Shown: positions 54,510 to 64,000 of the stretch, one piece after another | Position numbering within the stretch: position 1 is the stretch's first letter | How the letters are laid out: every line of letters starts with the position of its first letter | DNA from: Uloborus plumipes | Lineage: Eukaryota; Arthropoda; Arachnida; Araneae; Uloboridae | Length of the DNA: 64,000 nt | Assembly: GCA_038373865.1 (NCBI GenBank) | Contig: JAXGGA010004750.1 | Span: 1-64,000 of the forward strand | Reading direction: 5' to 3' | Translations under genes and position numbers: made by a program | Notes under the pieces: generated by a model | Databases searched by the model: none | What the model was told of the DNA's origin: nothing | The model's input: the letters and a program-made list of their open reading frames with translations, nothing else

Positions 54510-54910
54510 GAGTACTCCCTGTATTACTGCAAAATATGAACTGTTGTTTTTACAGTATAATACGAGCAGCCGAGGTTCCAATTTAAAACTGTAAAATGCA
54601 CAGTAATAAACTGTAAAACTAGCAATTTTACAGTTTATTACTGTAAAATTTAGCTGTATTATACTGTAAAAACAACAGTATAATACTGGCAGCAGAGGTT
54701 CCAGTTTAAAACTGCAAAATGCACGGTAATAAACTGTAAAATTAGCAATTTTACAGTTTATTACTGTAAAATGAGTAATTTTACAGTTTAGTACTGTAAA
54801 ATGAGCAATTTTAGTTTATTACTGTAAAATTAGCAATTTTTACAGTTTATTACTATAAAATTAGCTGTATTACACTGTAAAAACAACATTCATTTTTTAC
54901 AGTGTAGAGT
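54510..54910. repeat. Array of short palindromic ACTGTAA repeats
   Basis: Units such as TTTTACAGTTTATTACTGTA and AAACTGTAAAATGCACAGTA recur many times. ACAACAGTATAATACTGGCA and the preceding TTTTTACAGTATAATACGAG show a longer duplicated unit of about 130 bp (AGCAGCCGAGGTTCCA and GGCAGCAGAGGTTCCA). TTTTTTACAGTGTAGAG closes the array. It is probably a miniature element whose ends were amplified. Confidence 0.75.
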
Positions 54911-55662
54911 TCAAATTTGTTTCTTAAACTTAAAAAATATAACGGCTGGAATCTTCTATACAGAAATTTTTGCAGATGCATGTTTTCCATGAATCTGATT
55001 TTCAGACTTCTATAAAGCAATAATAAACTCATTGTTTCGATTGAAGCAAAAAATATTCCCGACTATTGATATTTCGGCACTTTCGGGGCGAGAAACCGCT
55101 CTTTCAAGTTGTTTAAAGTCTCGGGCGCAGGAATTCTAATATCCTATGCGAATCGTGGGGAGCTTTTTAAGTGCAGAGAAGGCGAGCGGAGAAAAGAAAT
55201 TCACCGCTATATTGAGGAAACGATGCATTTTGGCCGGTATGGATGTTGCAATTTCTGCTCATCTGAAAAGGTGGGAGAAAAATTGAAAACAACTTTCCGC
55301 AATGTCTGCCAAGTTGGGTATCTGAATATCTCGATGACGGAGGATTGCGGATGGTAAATTTATTAGAATCAAACTGGGAAACGGTGATAAAAATGCGAGG
55401 ATAATAACTAATGCAGCATGGATTCAATTTTTGCATTTTTTCTTTGAAAATATTGCATATTTTCATATTTTAATGCTTTAAAAAATGTTGCTTACGACTG
55501 ATTTGACTAAAAGATCCTATCACTTCAATCAATTAATCTCAAAATATTAATATGCGTATCAACTAATCTTAAAACATTAATATGCGTAATTATAACTCTA
55601 GAACGAAATACTATACTTTGAAAAGCGGTCTTGCAACTGAGCTTTCGATCGTCTGCAGATTA
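54911..55662. other. Stretch with an unassigned open frame
   Basis: A + strand frame of 82 codons (55109-55357) and an overlapping - strand frame were inspected. The + frame has a Cys cluster (RYGCCNFCSSEK) but I do not recognise it, and codon usage is not convincing. Confidence 0.3.
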
Positions 55663-55924
55663 ATTGAATCGTTTATTTCGAAAAGGTAACATCTCTATTT
55701 TAATCTCCTCTGTCTCTTTAGAAAATTAAACAGCGCACGGTTATATTTTTGAATGTCATAATCAATGGTTATTTGGTAAATTATTGCAGTAATTGTGTAC
55801 TTAACTAAAGGCATTTTTTCATTGATTATGACATTCAAAAATATAACCGTGCGCTGTTTAATTTTCTAAAGAGACAGAGGAGATCAAAATAGAGATGTTA
55901 CCTTTTCGAAATAAACGATTCAAT
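55663..55924. repeat. Near-perfect 104-bp inverted repeat
   Basis: Arms 55663-55766 and 55821-55924 are almost exact reverse complements (one difference noticed) around a 54-bp loop. Each arm contains AGAAAATTAAACAGCGCACG or its complement. Confidence 0.92.
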
Positions 55925-55928
55925 TTTA

Positions 55929-56108
55929 GGCAGGAATTCAAGTGAAACACGGACGATCGCAACTCACCAATGCAATCGCAAATTCCCAAATTTGGATACG
56001 TTACAATCGCTACGAGATGCGATTCTAATGTAATTCGACTTCCAGTAGCGATTGCAATTTGCGATCGCCTCGAAGCGATTGCAATGGTGTTTCACTTGAA
56101 TTCGGCCC
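55929..56108. mobile_element. Harbinger-like miniature element, TTA duplication, copy 1
   Basis: GGCAGGAATTCAAGTGAAAC at the left and GTTTCACTTGAATTCGGCCC at the right are inverted. TTA flanks both sides (55926-55928 and 56109-56111), the 3-bp target typical of PIF/Harbinger. A second copy lies inverted at 62847-63014. The interior repeats GCGATTGCAA/TTGCAATCGC. Confidence 0.87.
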
Positions 56109-56111
56109 TTA

Positions 56112-56897
56112 GTCTTTTCTTGGTTTGAATGAAATTAACTGAACTAAAGTGAAGTGAAGAACGAGATAAAAACAACAAAAATTGATGGAACGAACAGTCA
56201 CAGTTGATTTTTGATGGAACATTCTGAATTGATTTTGTTGCAGTTTGAGATGTAAATAGTTAATTCTAAATATAATGTTTTATAAAAAATGATTTCTCTT
56301 TTCGAATATTCTCTTCACAATAACGATACGATTGCAAGCTCCCAGATGAAGCGGAAAGTCGGTAAGATTATACCTTCATAAGATTATTTTAAAAGATCCG
56401 CTAACACAAGAGGTAAAGTTTTTTAGAATCTTAATATAAAAAGGGAAAAAACCGAACCATGTGTCATTCACAAACAGAAATAAACTGAACAATCACCTAC
56501 ATTATATATTGTAATTAATTTAATAAGTACCAGCGGGTGACCGAGCTCCGCTCGAAGAAAACAGGTATCGAAGCTAACTCGAAGATTTAAATTTTCAATT
56601 GTGATTTATCAAAACAATACATGCCATAAGAAAATTTGTGAAACCATTGGTGAAAAGATAACCGGTTAAAGTGCACCATTGTAAACTATTCTAAACAAAG
56701 GTTAGAGTTTGGAAAGGGAACTATTCTATACAAAGATTAAGTTTGAAAAGTCAAATACCATAAAAACATAATAGGAAATAAAATGTAATTGATAAAAAAA
56801 ATTATACAATTAAAGAAATGGTACAAAGTGAGCAGTGTAAAGATTGAAGTGTGTTGAAGTTCAATATTTTTGACAAATTTATTTAGAAAAACCAAAC
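56112..56897. other. AT-rich stretch with no recognised feature
   Basis: GTACCAGCGGGTGACCGAGC near 56527 resembles an eroded element end. No gene. Confidence 0.35.
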
Positions 56898-57005
56898 CTC
56901 GTGATTCCTCGTGGCCAAAAACCCCAGACCCCCAAGTTTACCGGAGTTAATTAATTCTGGGGCGATTTTCGACTTGGCAACCATTCCTCGTATTACCCCT
57001 AACGT
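56898..57005 (+). repeat. Direct repeat flanking the tRNA-like element, left copy
   Basis: CTCGTGATTCCTCGTGGCCA through CATTCCTCGTATTA recurs at 58160-58257 with a few changes, so the two copies bracket the 57010-58090 repeat. They could be parts of a larger element. Confidence 0.75.
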
Positions 57006-57009
57006 GTAC

Positions 57010-58090
57010 CAGGGGACCGAGCCCGCTCGGTTAAAAAAAAAGAGGTTTGTAAACTCGTGTTTTTTTCTAAAGTGCGAAGTACTTATTTAGATAAACTTGA
57101 AAAGCATTTTTGAGCCTTTGGTTGCAATTACGCATTCAAAACAGCCGTAATTTATTTTAAAAAACACAACCCTATTTAATCCATGCTCACCGTAAAATCA
57201 CACCTAATTTCATTTCATTTGGCGCCGAAGGCGCGGGAGGGTTTGATGCGAATGGATGCAGAGTCCCTGTTCTCCAGTACGCATTTGGTTCCAGTTGGTT
57301 TTGACTTTCACTTCACTTCACACTCCAGGTCCCCCCCCCCCCGTACATACCACAACTCGCTTTTTAACCGGGATGGGGCCCTGAAGAGCGCTCTGTTCAT
57401 TTTTAACCAGGCCCAAGGGCCGAGTAAACCCTTGGCCCAGCACACCCCAGAGGTTTCGTTTCACTTGGAGGATTTTGTGACCACGAACATTTTTAACGTC
57501 CCCCAGCAACCATTAATGAAGACGGTGGATCTTTGATCGGCGGCTAAATGATCGACCCGAGACCCTCCGGTTACGAGTCCGACGACTAACCGATTGGACA
57601 ACCGCGGCCTCAGGCCCCTATATAGACGAGCCGACGCATCAAGATTACCACTTAGGATCCAGCGCGTGTGTGAGGATTGTCTTTTCTGGCCAGTTATCGC
57701 TTTTTGGTAACTTTTTACGTAAATTAACAAAGCTTGGCAATGTCCCGAAACTTTGCTCTGGTAACCCTAATTCCTCAACAATGAAAAATGAAAGTGAAAG
57801 TTAATAAGTTGGATCCAAAGTGGTGAAACTTAAGCTTGATGCGTCGGCCTGTCTATATAGCGGCTCTACCGCTGCCCATACCCAATTCTAACTTTATTTT
57901 GATCGATCTCTTTTAAATTTCAAAAACAATAACAATTCTAACATGTTGCCAAAAATTATTTGCCAAATACCATAAAAACATAAATTTACGCTGATGTGAT
58001 TAAATATGAAATCCATTGTTAAAACGTGGTTGCTATGAAACAGTATAACAATAAGAGTAATCATAAAGAAAATGGCGTAGTAAGAAATCT
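57010..58090 (-). mobile_element. Interspersed repeat with tRNA-like head, copy 2
   Basis: It matches 15232-16000 in the same orientation. On the - strand near 57608, GCGGTTGTCCAATCGGTTAG then GTCGGACTCGTAACCGGAGG and GGTCTCGGGTCGATC give A-box, anticodon-arm (CGT) and B-box-like parts of a tRNA-Thr-like head. The copy is split by a miniature element at 57612-57890. The open frame 57183-57536 lies in the element body and is not supported as a gene. Confidence 0.6.
57612..57890. mobile_element. Miniature element with TATATAGAC...GCCGACGCATCAAG ends
   Basis: CCTATATAGACGAGCCGACG at the left is matched inverted by GCGTCGGCCTGTCTATATAG at the right. It is absent from the homologous position in the 15-kb copy of the host repeat, so it is an insertion. 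Confidence 0.75.
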
Positions 58091-58159
58091 TCTCAAACTT
58101 TTAATGAATCCTATCTGAACTCCGAACTTTTCTACCGTAGCGCTTCAAAACCGGCGCCA

Positions 58160-58257
58160 ATCGATTCCTCGCGGCCAAAAACCCCAGACCCCCAAGTTTA
58201 CCGGAGTTATTAATTCTGGGGCGATTTTCGACATTACAAACATTCCTCGTATTATAG
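58160..58257 (+). repeat. Direct repeat flanking the tRNA-like element, right copy
   Basis: It is the partner of 56898-57005 (CCAAAAACCCCAGACCCCCA and GGGGCGATTTTCGACAT are shared). Confidence 0.75.
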
Positions 58258-60129
58258 TATAGGATGTACAGTACTTGTACACATTTCTTAAATAAATATA
58301 ATTCATATTGAATGAAGATTATGTTATGGGTCTTATCGTTGTATGAAAACTTATTAAAAAGGGTTAGATTATCTATTCTCTTTAACATTGTAGCGAGTAT
58401 TTTAAACTTTGATAAAAACTGCTTCTACTGTCTGCTTGCGTTTTGCGCGCCTGGCAGTCACGATCGCTTCCATTTGAAAAAGGGATGATAGGATAAGAGG
58501 TCGCACTTGCGCGGTGCTTTCGCTATTACTTCCGGTTGGAATGTACTCGCATTATCCCCTTTTTGAGGAAATCCAAAGACACCTCAGGCATGCGCAAAAG
58601 TGAGGAAGGTTTTACGATAAAAGATTAGACAGTAATTTTTTTATGAATGTCAATTTTAATGTGTTTTTAAGTAAATTCAGGAACGAAATAATGATTAGAT
58701 TAAATTTCTGTTTCATTTCACTTTTTTATGTTTGTAAGGTTTGCTTTTACGAGTATATAATTTTTTTTTAAGACAACAGATTTTTCCCGCCTATTAATCC
58801 GGATTCCAGTAATGTTGATCAAACTATATGTTAAATTACACTTTAAATGATATGACCTGAATAATTTAAATTCACCTTTTAAATTGAAGGTTTTTTTTTT
58901 CCTTTTTTTTAGTGGGCAGAATTTTAAAAATTTCTCTTTCTTTGATATCGTTACATTTTAAAAATTCAGAGAATTATGGTAATGTAAGGTAACCTTGACG
59001 CTTCATGTGTTGTTAGATCAAAAATTTGCAATTTTTTTGAGCTATAGTACATTCTTGGATAGTTTCATAGTAAAAAAAAAGGACAAGAGTAAGAATAGCG
59101 TTGTGTTGTAGGTATGGAGAAAGCGCATTTTTTTTTTTTGCTAATTTTTGAAAGCTGACTAATTTCTCAACATCCTTGAAATTCTCGGCAAAATTAGAAG
59201 GAAAAAGCAAAAATCAGAAATAAGGGTAGATCTCCCTTGAATTATAACACAAAAATCAAGGTTTTGTGATTATTTTTGCAATAAGAATTAATTAGTGGAA
59301 CGCAGAAGGACCACGTGACGGGTATATTAACCGATCAGAAAGGAAATAGCTTAATGAGGCATGAGGATTTGGGCGAAGTGAGATCAATAAGCAATCTTTT
59401 TGACAGCTAAAATTAAAAAAATAATAATAAAATGAAATAAAAAAATGAAAATATATAAAAACAAACAAACAAACAAAAAACTTACACAGACATAATGTAA
59501 AACACAATTGAAGGAAGAGGGAATCAAATTGTAATTCATGCGACTGAAAATTGCGCTACAAAGTAAACAGAAAAGATATTTTTTGCAAGATCATATTTTT
59601 AGCAAGCGATGAGCACTTTGGCAATATTTTGTCGGCCTGAAAAACGTTATAAAACTATATGGAATCTTGAAATAGTTGAGAATATAAAGTTAAATAGCTC
59701 AATCGTCCATTTTTTATTTCTATTTTGTAGTCAGCTCCTCAATGCATTTTTGTACAATAAAGGAAAAAAATGTGCTAAAAACTACCTACGTATACATAAA
59801 ACAAGTAATAGTACAGAGAAATACTTTTATTATAAAACTAAAGAAACACTAAAATTTCAAATGTACTAGCTCTCTTTTCTCGTTTCTGAACAAACTTAGC
59901 ATACCTAATCTTGATCAATTTTATCATTAAAATATTTTCGTTTCCTTGAAATCATTTCTCCTTTTACTCCAACTACAGTTTAAAAAAAATATTAATATTC
60001 TAAATCTTGGCATGAGAAATATAGACAAATAAAACAAATACATAATTTTCAAGGCATAAGTTATAATAAATAACTTAGTAACCGGGAATGAAACAAAGAT
60101 TAAAAAAAACATTGGGAAAAAAAGAAAAG
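58258..60129. other. AT-rich region with no recognised gene
   Basis: A segment near 58480-58620 (GCATGCGCAAAAGTGAGGAA) is similar in inverted form to 52105-52180, indicating a small dispersed repeat. The rest shows nothing. Confidence 0.35.
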
Positions 60130-60328
60130 AAAAGAAATAAAGAAAGATATTTTAGTGTGCAAAGCAGCCCGAATTCTTCAAGAAAGAGGTGTTTCTGAAT
60201 TTAGAAGTGATCATACAATGAGAAAATATCTATTGTTCTCTTCTAAAGGTGAAACCACCGGTAAATGGGCTCCATCATCTAGCAAAAAAAAAAAAGTAAA
60301 AGTAAAAGATGATGTAATTCCATTATGA
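60130..60328 (+). other. Unassigned open frame without ATG, possible exon or relic
   Basis: A frame open from about 60130 to a TGA at 60326-60328 reads DILVCKAARILQERGVSEFR, SDHTMRKYLLFSSKGETTG and KWAPSSSKKKKVKVKDDV near its end. It has mixed, protein-like composition and a basic tail. TATTTTAG before TGTGCAAAG could be an acceptor, but that would put the exon in a different frame unless the phase fits. I do not recognise a family; it may be a retrotransposed or chance sequence. Confidence 0.25.
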
Positions 60329-60359
60329 CCGTCTATATTTCAGAACAAGCTTCAGCACA

Positions 60360-60720
60360 GAAAATTTTCGCCCTCCGTCCGCTCCAGAGCCCCCCCCCCT
60401 TTTAGTCGAGCCGGGGGGCACGAAAACCGCATGTGCTCTTCCATAACAAACCTTTTTTTCGAAGCCAAATTTCCTTTCCACGGGTTCTGGCAACAGCTCG
60501 ATCGTGTAGTAGAAGTAGCAGTAGTAACACAATATTCTTGGCGATGGTGGTGCGAAGAAGGCCCTGCTCCCCAAGGATTCGTCTCTGGCCAAATAGAAAG
60601 CGCTCCCCCAGAAATGGAATGCCGTGAATGGCATGAAATATTGAGTGTGGCCATCTTGTGGAATAAGCGGGGAAGAGAGAAAAAAAAGGAAGGAAGAAAA
60701 TAATAATAATAATAATAATA
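60360..60720. other. GC-richer block ending in an (AAT)n run
   Basis: The 300-bp block around TCGAGCCGGGGGGCACGAAA and CAACAGCTCGATCGTGTAGT is much richer in GC than its surroundings and has open frames on both strands. This could be a 5' untranslated region or promoter, or an element. (AAT)n follows at 60700-60722. Confidence 0.3.
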
Positions 60721-62129
60721 ATGTCTATAATATATATAGAAGGAGAAGATAAAAAAGAGGAAAATAACTTCGCGCGGGTGCCAATGTGTGGAATTCTCAT
60801 GGTAGTTATATAGCTCTAGTATTTGTTACATCTAGATACAGATAAGAGAAGGATGTAGATCTATGGTGGTATATATCTATATGTACCCTAAAAAGTATTT
60901 CTGCTGGGGTCAGACACAATTTAAAATCTTCTTTTGTTTCCAGCTCCCCCTTCTTTATTTTGTTTCGGAAGCTATCGCTTCATCCTCCATTCCTTCAAAG
61001 GCATTGAATTTGTAATGGCGGTTTGAACAAGAGGGCTCGATATGAATTTTTAGAAGATGCAATGTACTTTTTATCACCATTCTGATCTTAAGAAACCGAT
61101 AAATAAGAGGAAAAATATATTCTTCCGCACTTATTTTGATAGCTTAAATGTAAGACTTGCGTGTTTTTTTCCTTCCTGTTTATATGACAGTCATAAAGGT
61201 AAGAAGAATAGTAGCAATTAACTGTTGCAACTTCTAAAGAAATTTTGATTGCACAGTTCTATATTTACTGCTATTTTTGTTCAACACTGAAAATTAAAAA
61301 TACATATGAATTTAAGTAACAATTAAACTTTAAATAACAAAATTAAAATTCGAATAATTTTAAAAATACAAACAATTTGACTATTAAAATATAAATAACA
61401 AACTACAATAAAATTTAAATAAGAATGTTGTAAAAGATTAGTAGCAGTTAACTGTTACAGCTCTTAAAGACATTCTGATTTCATGGTTTTACATTTACAG
61501 ATGTATTTGTTCAATACTGAAAATTAAAAAAACTTGCATATTTATTGCAATCGTAAAATTTTGCTGGATGGTCTTCTGCCTCACACTAACTACAAAAGTT
61601 AAGAAATCAAAAATTACAAAATAAATTTATTGAAGAATTAACATTGATTTTCATTTGAGGGCTAAAACCCTTGGCTCGAAGAAAAGAAATGTTATCAAGT
61701 GACTTAGAGCACTTTCGGTTGACAAATAATGTAAACGAATTGAAAAATAAGTAGAATATGAGCAAAATTTAAAGTATGTTAAATCTGACATTTTTGTAGA
61801 AGATGGGAGAAGATGAAGCAATTGAAATTTTATGAAATGTAACTGATGAATAAAGACTTGGATTTTTTTACGAAAACATGATTTCAGATATTGTCTTAAG
61901 AAAGGTCAATTTGTTAGTGGACAATATTATTCGCACATAATTATCTCAAAAGAATGCTGACAAAAACTCTAGAAATATTTTCACACTACAGCTGAAAAGA
62001 AGAAAAATACAACACTCTAAAAAAGAAGAAGGTTGTCACTACGATTTAAGACGAAGTTGAGAACACGGAAAAGAAAGATAATTACAGATAATAAAATTTG
62101 ATTGTCTCAAAATCAAAATCAAGAGATAG
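60721..62129. other. AT-rich region with a short tandem duplication
   Basis: A segment beginning GTAGCAATTAACTGTTGCAA (about 61209) and its partner GTAGCAGTTAACTGTTACAG (about 61441) are diverged duplicates. No gene. Confidence 0.4.
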
Positions 62130-63280
62130 AATTGAAAATTCTTTTAAAGGCCTTATACTAAAATCAATTACAAATATTTTATTTGTCAATGAATATTAAT
62201 TAGCAACATATTTTTTTTTTTTAAATCATTGAGCTCTTTTTGTTTGTCTGTCAAAAATGACATCGGTTACCAATCGCGTGAATAAAGGCTTAGCAGTATT
62301 TAAAATATGTTAAAAACATTATAATTCGAGTTCTGTATAAAATGAAAACTCCTAACAAATTCTATCAGACGCAGAAAAATTCATTCTTTTCTTTGGTACT
62401 AATTTGTTTAAAACTTCAAGTATCTTTTCACTGCAAAAATCGTGAAAAGCGATTCGAAGGTTTTAATTAAAAATCTTCATTAATTATACCCTGTGTAACC
62501 AGAGGAGGCGGTCGGAAGTGATATTTCCCCTGATGGTTGTCATAGTTACGACGCTATGGACTTTTCTGCCACTTAGCTTTCGTAACAATGGTTAAATGCA
62601 AACGATTGAAATTGTTTTGTGCGTGAACTATTATTCAATCAACGTTAACATAATACTTTTTGAAGTTATTTATGTGACGGATACTCATGATGGCAGGTCT
62701 TGCTAAAACAAATTATTTATCACTAGATTTGTTAAAAAACGTTTAGAAATAACTGAGATACGAGAACATAAATAAAAGCGTAAGCCTAATTCTATAAACA
62801 TAAAACAAATGAAATGCCTCAACAACAGTGTATAAAAAAATACTTAGGGCCGAATTCAAGTGAAACACCATTGCAGTCGCTTCGAGGCGATCGCATATTG
62901 CAACCGCTACTGTAAGTCGAATTCAAGTGAATTCGTTTCACTTGAATCCAAATTTTGGAATTTGCGATTGCATTGGTGAGTTGCGATCGTCCGTGTTTCA
63001 CTTGAATTCCTGCCTTAAACTGTTGTCTTTCGTGCGGTTTCCATGGAGACGATGAAAAATTTCTAAAATTGATGCGCCTATTTTAAAGTAACCGAGTATA
63101 ATGTTATACAAAGACGAGACATAGCTAAGAACACTCGCGATCAAGTCTTTTTCTTTTTTGAACAAAAAAGAGTTATCAAAATCGGTTGGTCTGAGTAGAC
63201 GCTATAAGGCTGCAGACAGATACACAGAAACATGCAGGTCAAGCTTATAGCCCTCCTCCTTGCTGCGTCGGGAAATAAAA
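62130..63280 (+). repeat. Interspersed repeat, copy 2 (partner at 39860-40335), interrupted
   Basis: Shared blocks are ATGACATCGGTTACCAATCG, ATCAGACGCAGAAAA near 62365, and TTGCTGCGTCGGGAAATAAA at 63260. Between them about 600 bp of unrelated DNA includes the Harbinger-like element at 62847-63014. Confidence 0.55.
62847..63014. mobile_element. Harbinger-like miniature element, TTA duplication, copy 2
   Basis: GGGCCGAATTCAAGTGAAAC at the left and GTTTCACTTGAATTCCTGCC at the right, with TTA on both sides (62844-62846 and 63015-63017). It is the inverted counterpart of 55929-56108, with an altered centre containing an extra GAATTCAAGTGAATTC palindrome. Confidence 0.87.
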
Positions 63281-63570
63281 ATAAACTGTGCTTGCTGAAC
63301 ATGGTAACATTTTTGAAAATAACTTCTATTTAGCTGACAATAAAGAAACAGCAATAAATTTCGTCACATAACTTCATTGAAAAGATCTGATGCTATTTTT
63401 GTTCTTTATATAACTACTTAAAATAACTATGGAAATAGTATTGGAGAGTACAGAGAAAACTGACTGTATGCTCTAATTAATTTTATTTTCATGTTATATT
63501 TAGTCAAAAAAATAAACGATTTTGATAGCAGCTTTTTGACAGTGTATTTATGAAAATGTTAACTGCATAT

Positions 63571-63819
63571 CTGTACCTCAGAACCAGAACGACATAAGTC
63601 CAAAAATGACAATTTTCACTTTATTAGTGAACTGTATGTAGAATCTTATTCTGCATCCACCCCTGAAAACATGGTATTCTATAAAACAAATTCCTTCATA
63701 ATTATTTACCAGCATTAAAAGAGCGCGAACCCCATCTATTGCATGTATCCGAGAATCGTTTTTCTCTTCTCATGAAAAGTTATAAAATAGACTTACGTTA
63801 GTCTGGTTCTGAGGTACAG
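63571..63819. mobile_element. Miniature element with CTGTACCTCAGAACCAGA ends
   Basis: CTGTACCTCAGAACCAGAAC at the left is matched inverted by TCTGGTTCTGAGGTACAG at the right; GACATAAGTC and GACTTACGT continue the pairing. 249 bp, non-coding, target duplication unclear. Confidence 0.78.
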
Positions 63820-64000
63820 CAATTATTTTAGAAAAAAAATCGTTGGAGCTTTTAAGTAGTCAAAAGTTAACTCGAAACATTTTACTCTGCAAAATAGTTT
63901 GAATATTCAAGGTTAATTTTCTAAGCAAACATTAAACATCAACTGCGATATTTCACTGACCTTTCATCGAGTCACGTAAGCATGTACATTGGATTTTTCC

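Noticed and set aside
57183..57536. 117-codon + strand frame
   Set aside because: It lies in the body of the tRNA-like repeat. The homologous sequence at 15.4-15.75 kb has frame-breaking differences, so it is not conserved as protein.
60352..60800. Overlapping - strand frames of 100-132 codons
   Set aside because: Three frames overlap in the same GC-rich and (ATT)n stretch, with runs of Ile and Leu from microsatellite. None has recognisable domains.

Overview
This window looks like a piece of a large, AT-rich, repeat-laden arthropod genome, most likely an arachnid such as a spider. The evidence is its two spliced animal genes, which have an RPL38 protein of the animal type and a lachesin/DIP-type immunoglobulin-domain protein, together with a dense mixture of Helitrons, hAT, Tc1/mariner, piggyBac-like and Harbinger-like miniature elements and a Ty3/Gypsy retrotransposon. 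The species itself is inferred, not read from the sequence.

Layout. 1-14.6 kb is a block of transposable elements. It holds a Helitron (2351-4004) that carries an internally deleted Tc1/mariner-type element (2892-3773), then a decayed CsRn1-like Gypsy retrotransposon (4273-11463) with a 2.68-kb non-autonomous hAT inserted in its integrase (7568-10247), a long-TIR element (11585-12011), and a TA-flanked element (12106-14608) that contains a palindromic foldback array (12469-13354). 15.2-18.3 kb holds a repeat with a tRNA-like segment and another inverted-repeat element.

19.2-26.5 kb is RPL38 on the + strand, complete at 70 codons in four coding exons, the first of which holds only the ATG. 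Its 4.3-kb last intron carries five tandem copies of an H/ACA-type small nucleolar RNA. The 5' hairpin of every copy can pair with the universally conserved AAGCAUU-UG-CCAAGAA segment of 18S rRNA, which predicts pseudouridylation there (about U966 in human numbering, from memory). A ribosomal-protein gene thus appears to host a locally amplified rRNA-modification guide. I consider this the most interesting part of the window.

27-40 kb is again mostly mobile DNA: nested hAT and inverted-repeat elements, a Tigger-like miniature element, a Helitron with the classical hairpin-CTAG end, a hAT with a perfect 8-bp duplication, and a 3-kb TA-flanked element with subterminal repeats. 40.4-52.1 kb is an immunoglobulin-domain cell-adhesion gene on the - strand. 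Seven exons join in phase and encode three Ig domains and an acidic linker; the first and last exons were not found. A 3-kb Helitron with a Helentron-like insert sits in one of its introns. 52-64 kb has no recognised gene and holds further repeats, several pairing with copies elsewhere in the window.

The two genes are not functionally linked as far as the sequence shows. RPL38 and its intronic guide RNAs both serve ribosome production; the Ig gene would act at the cell surface, probably in neurons.
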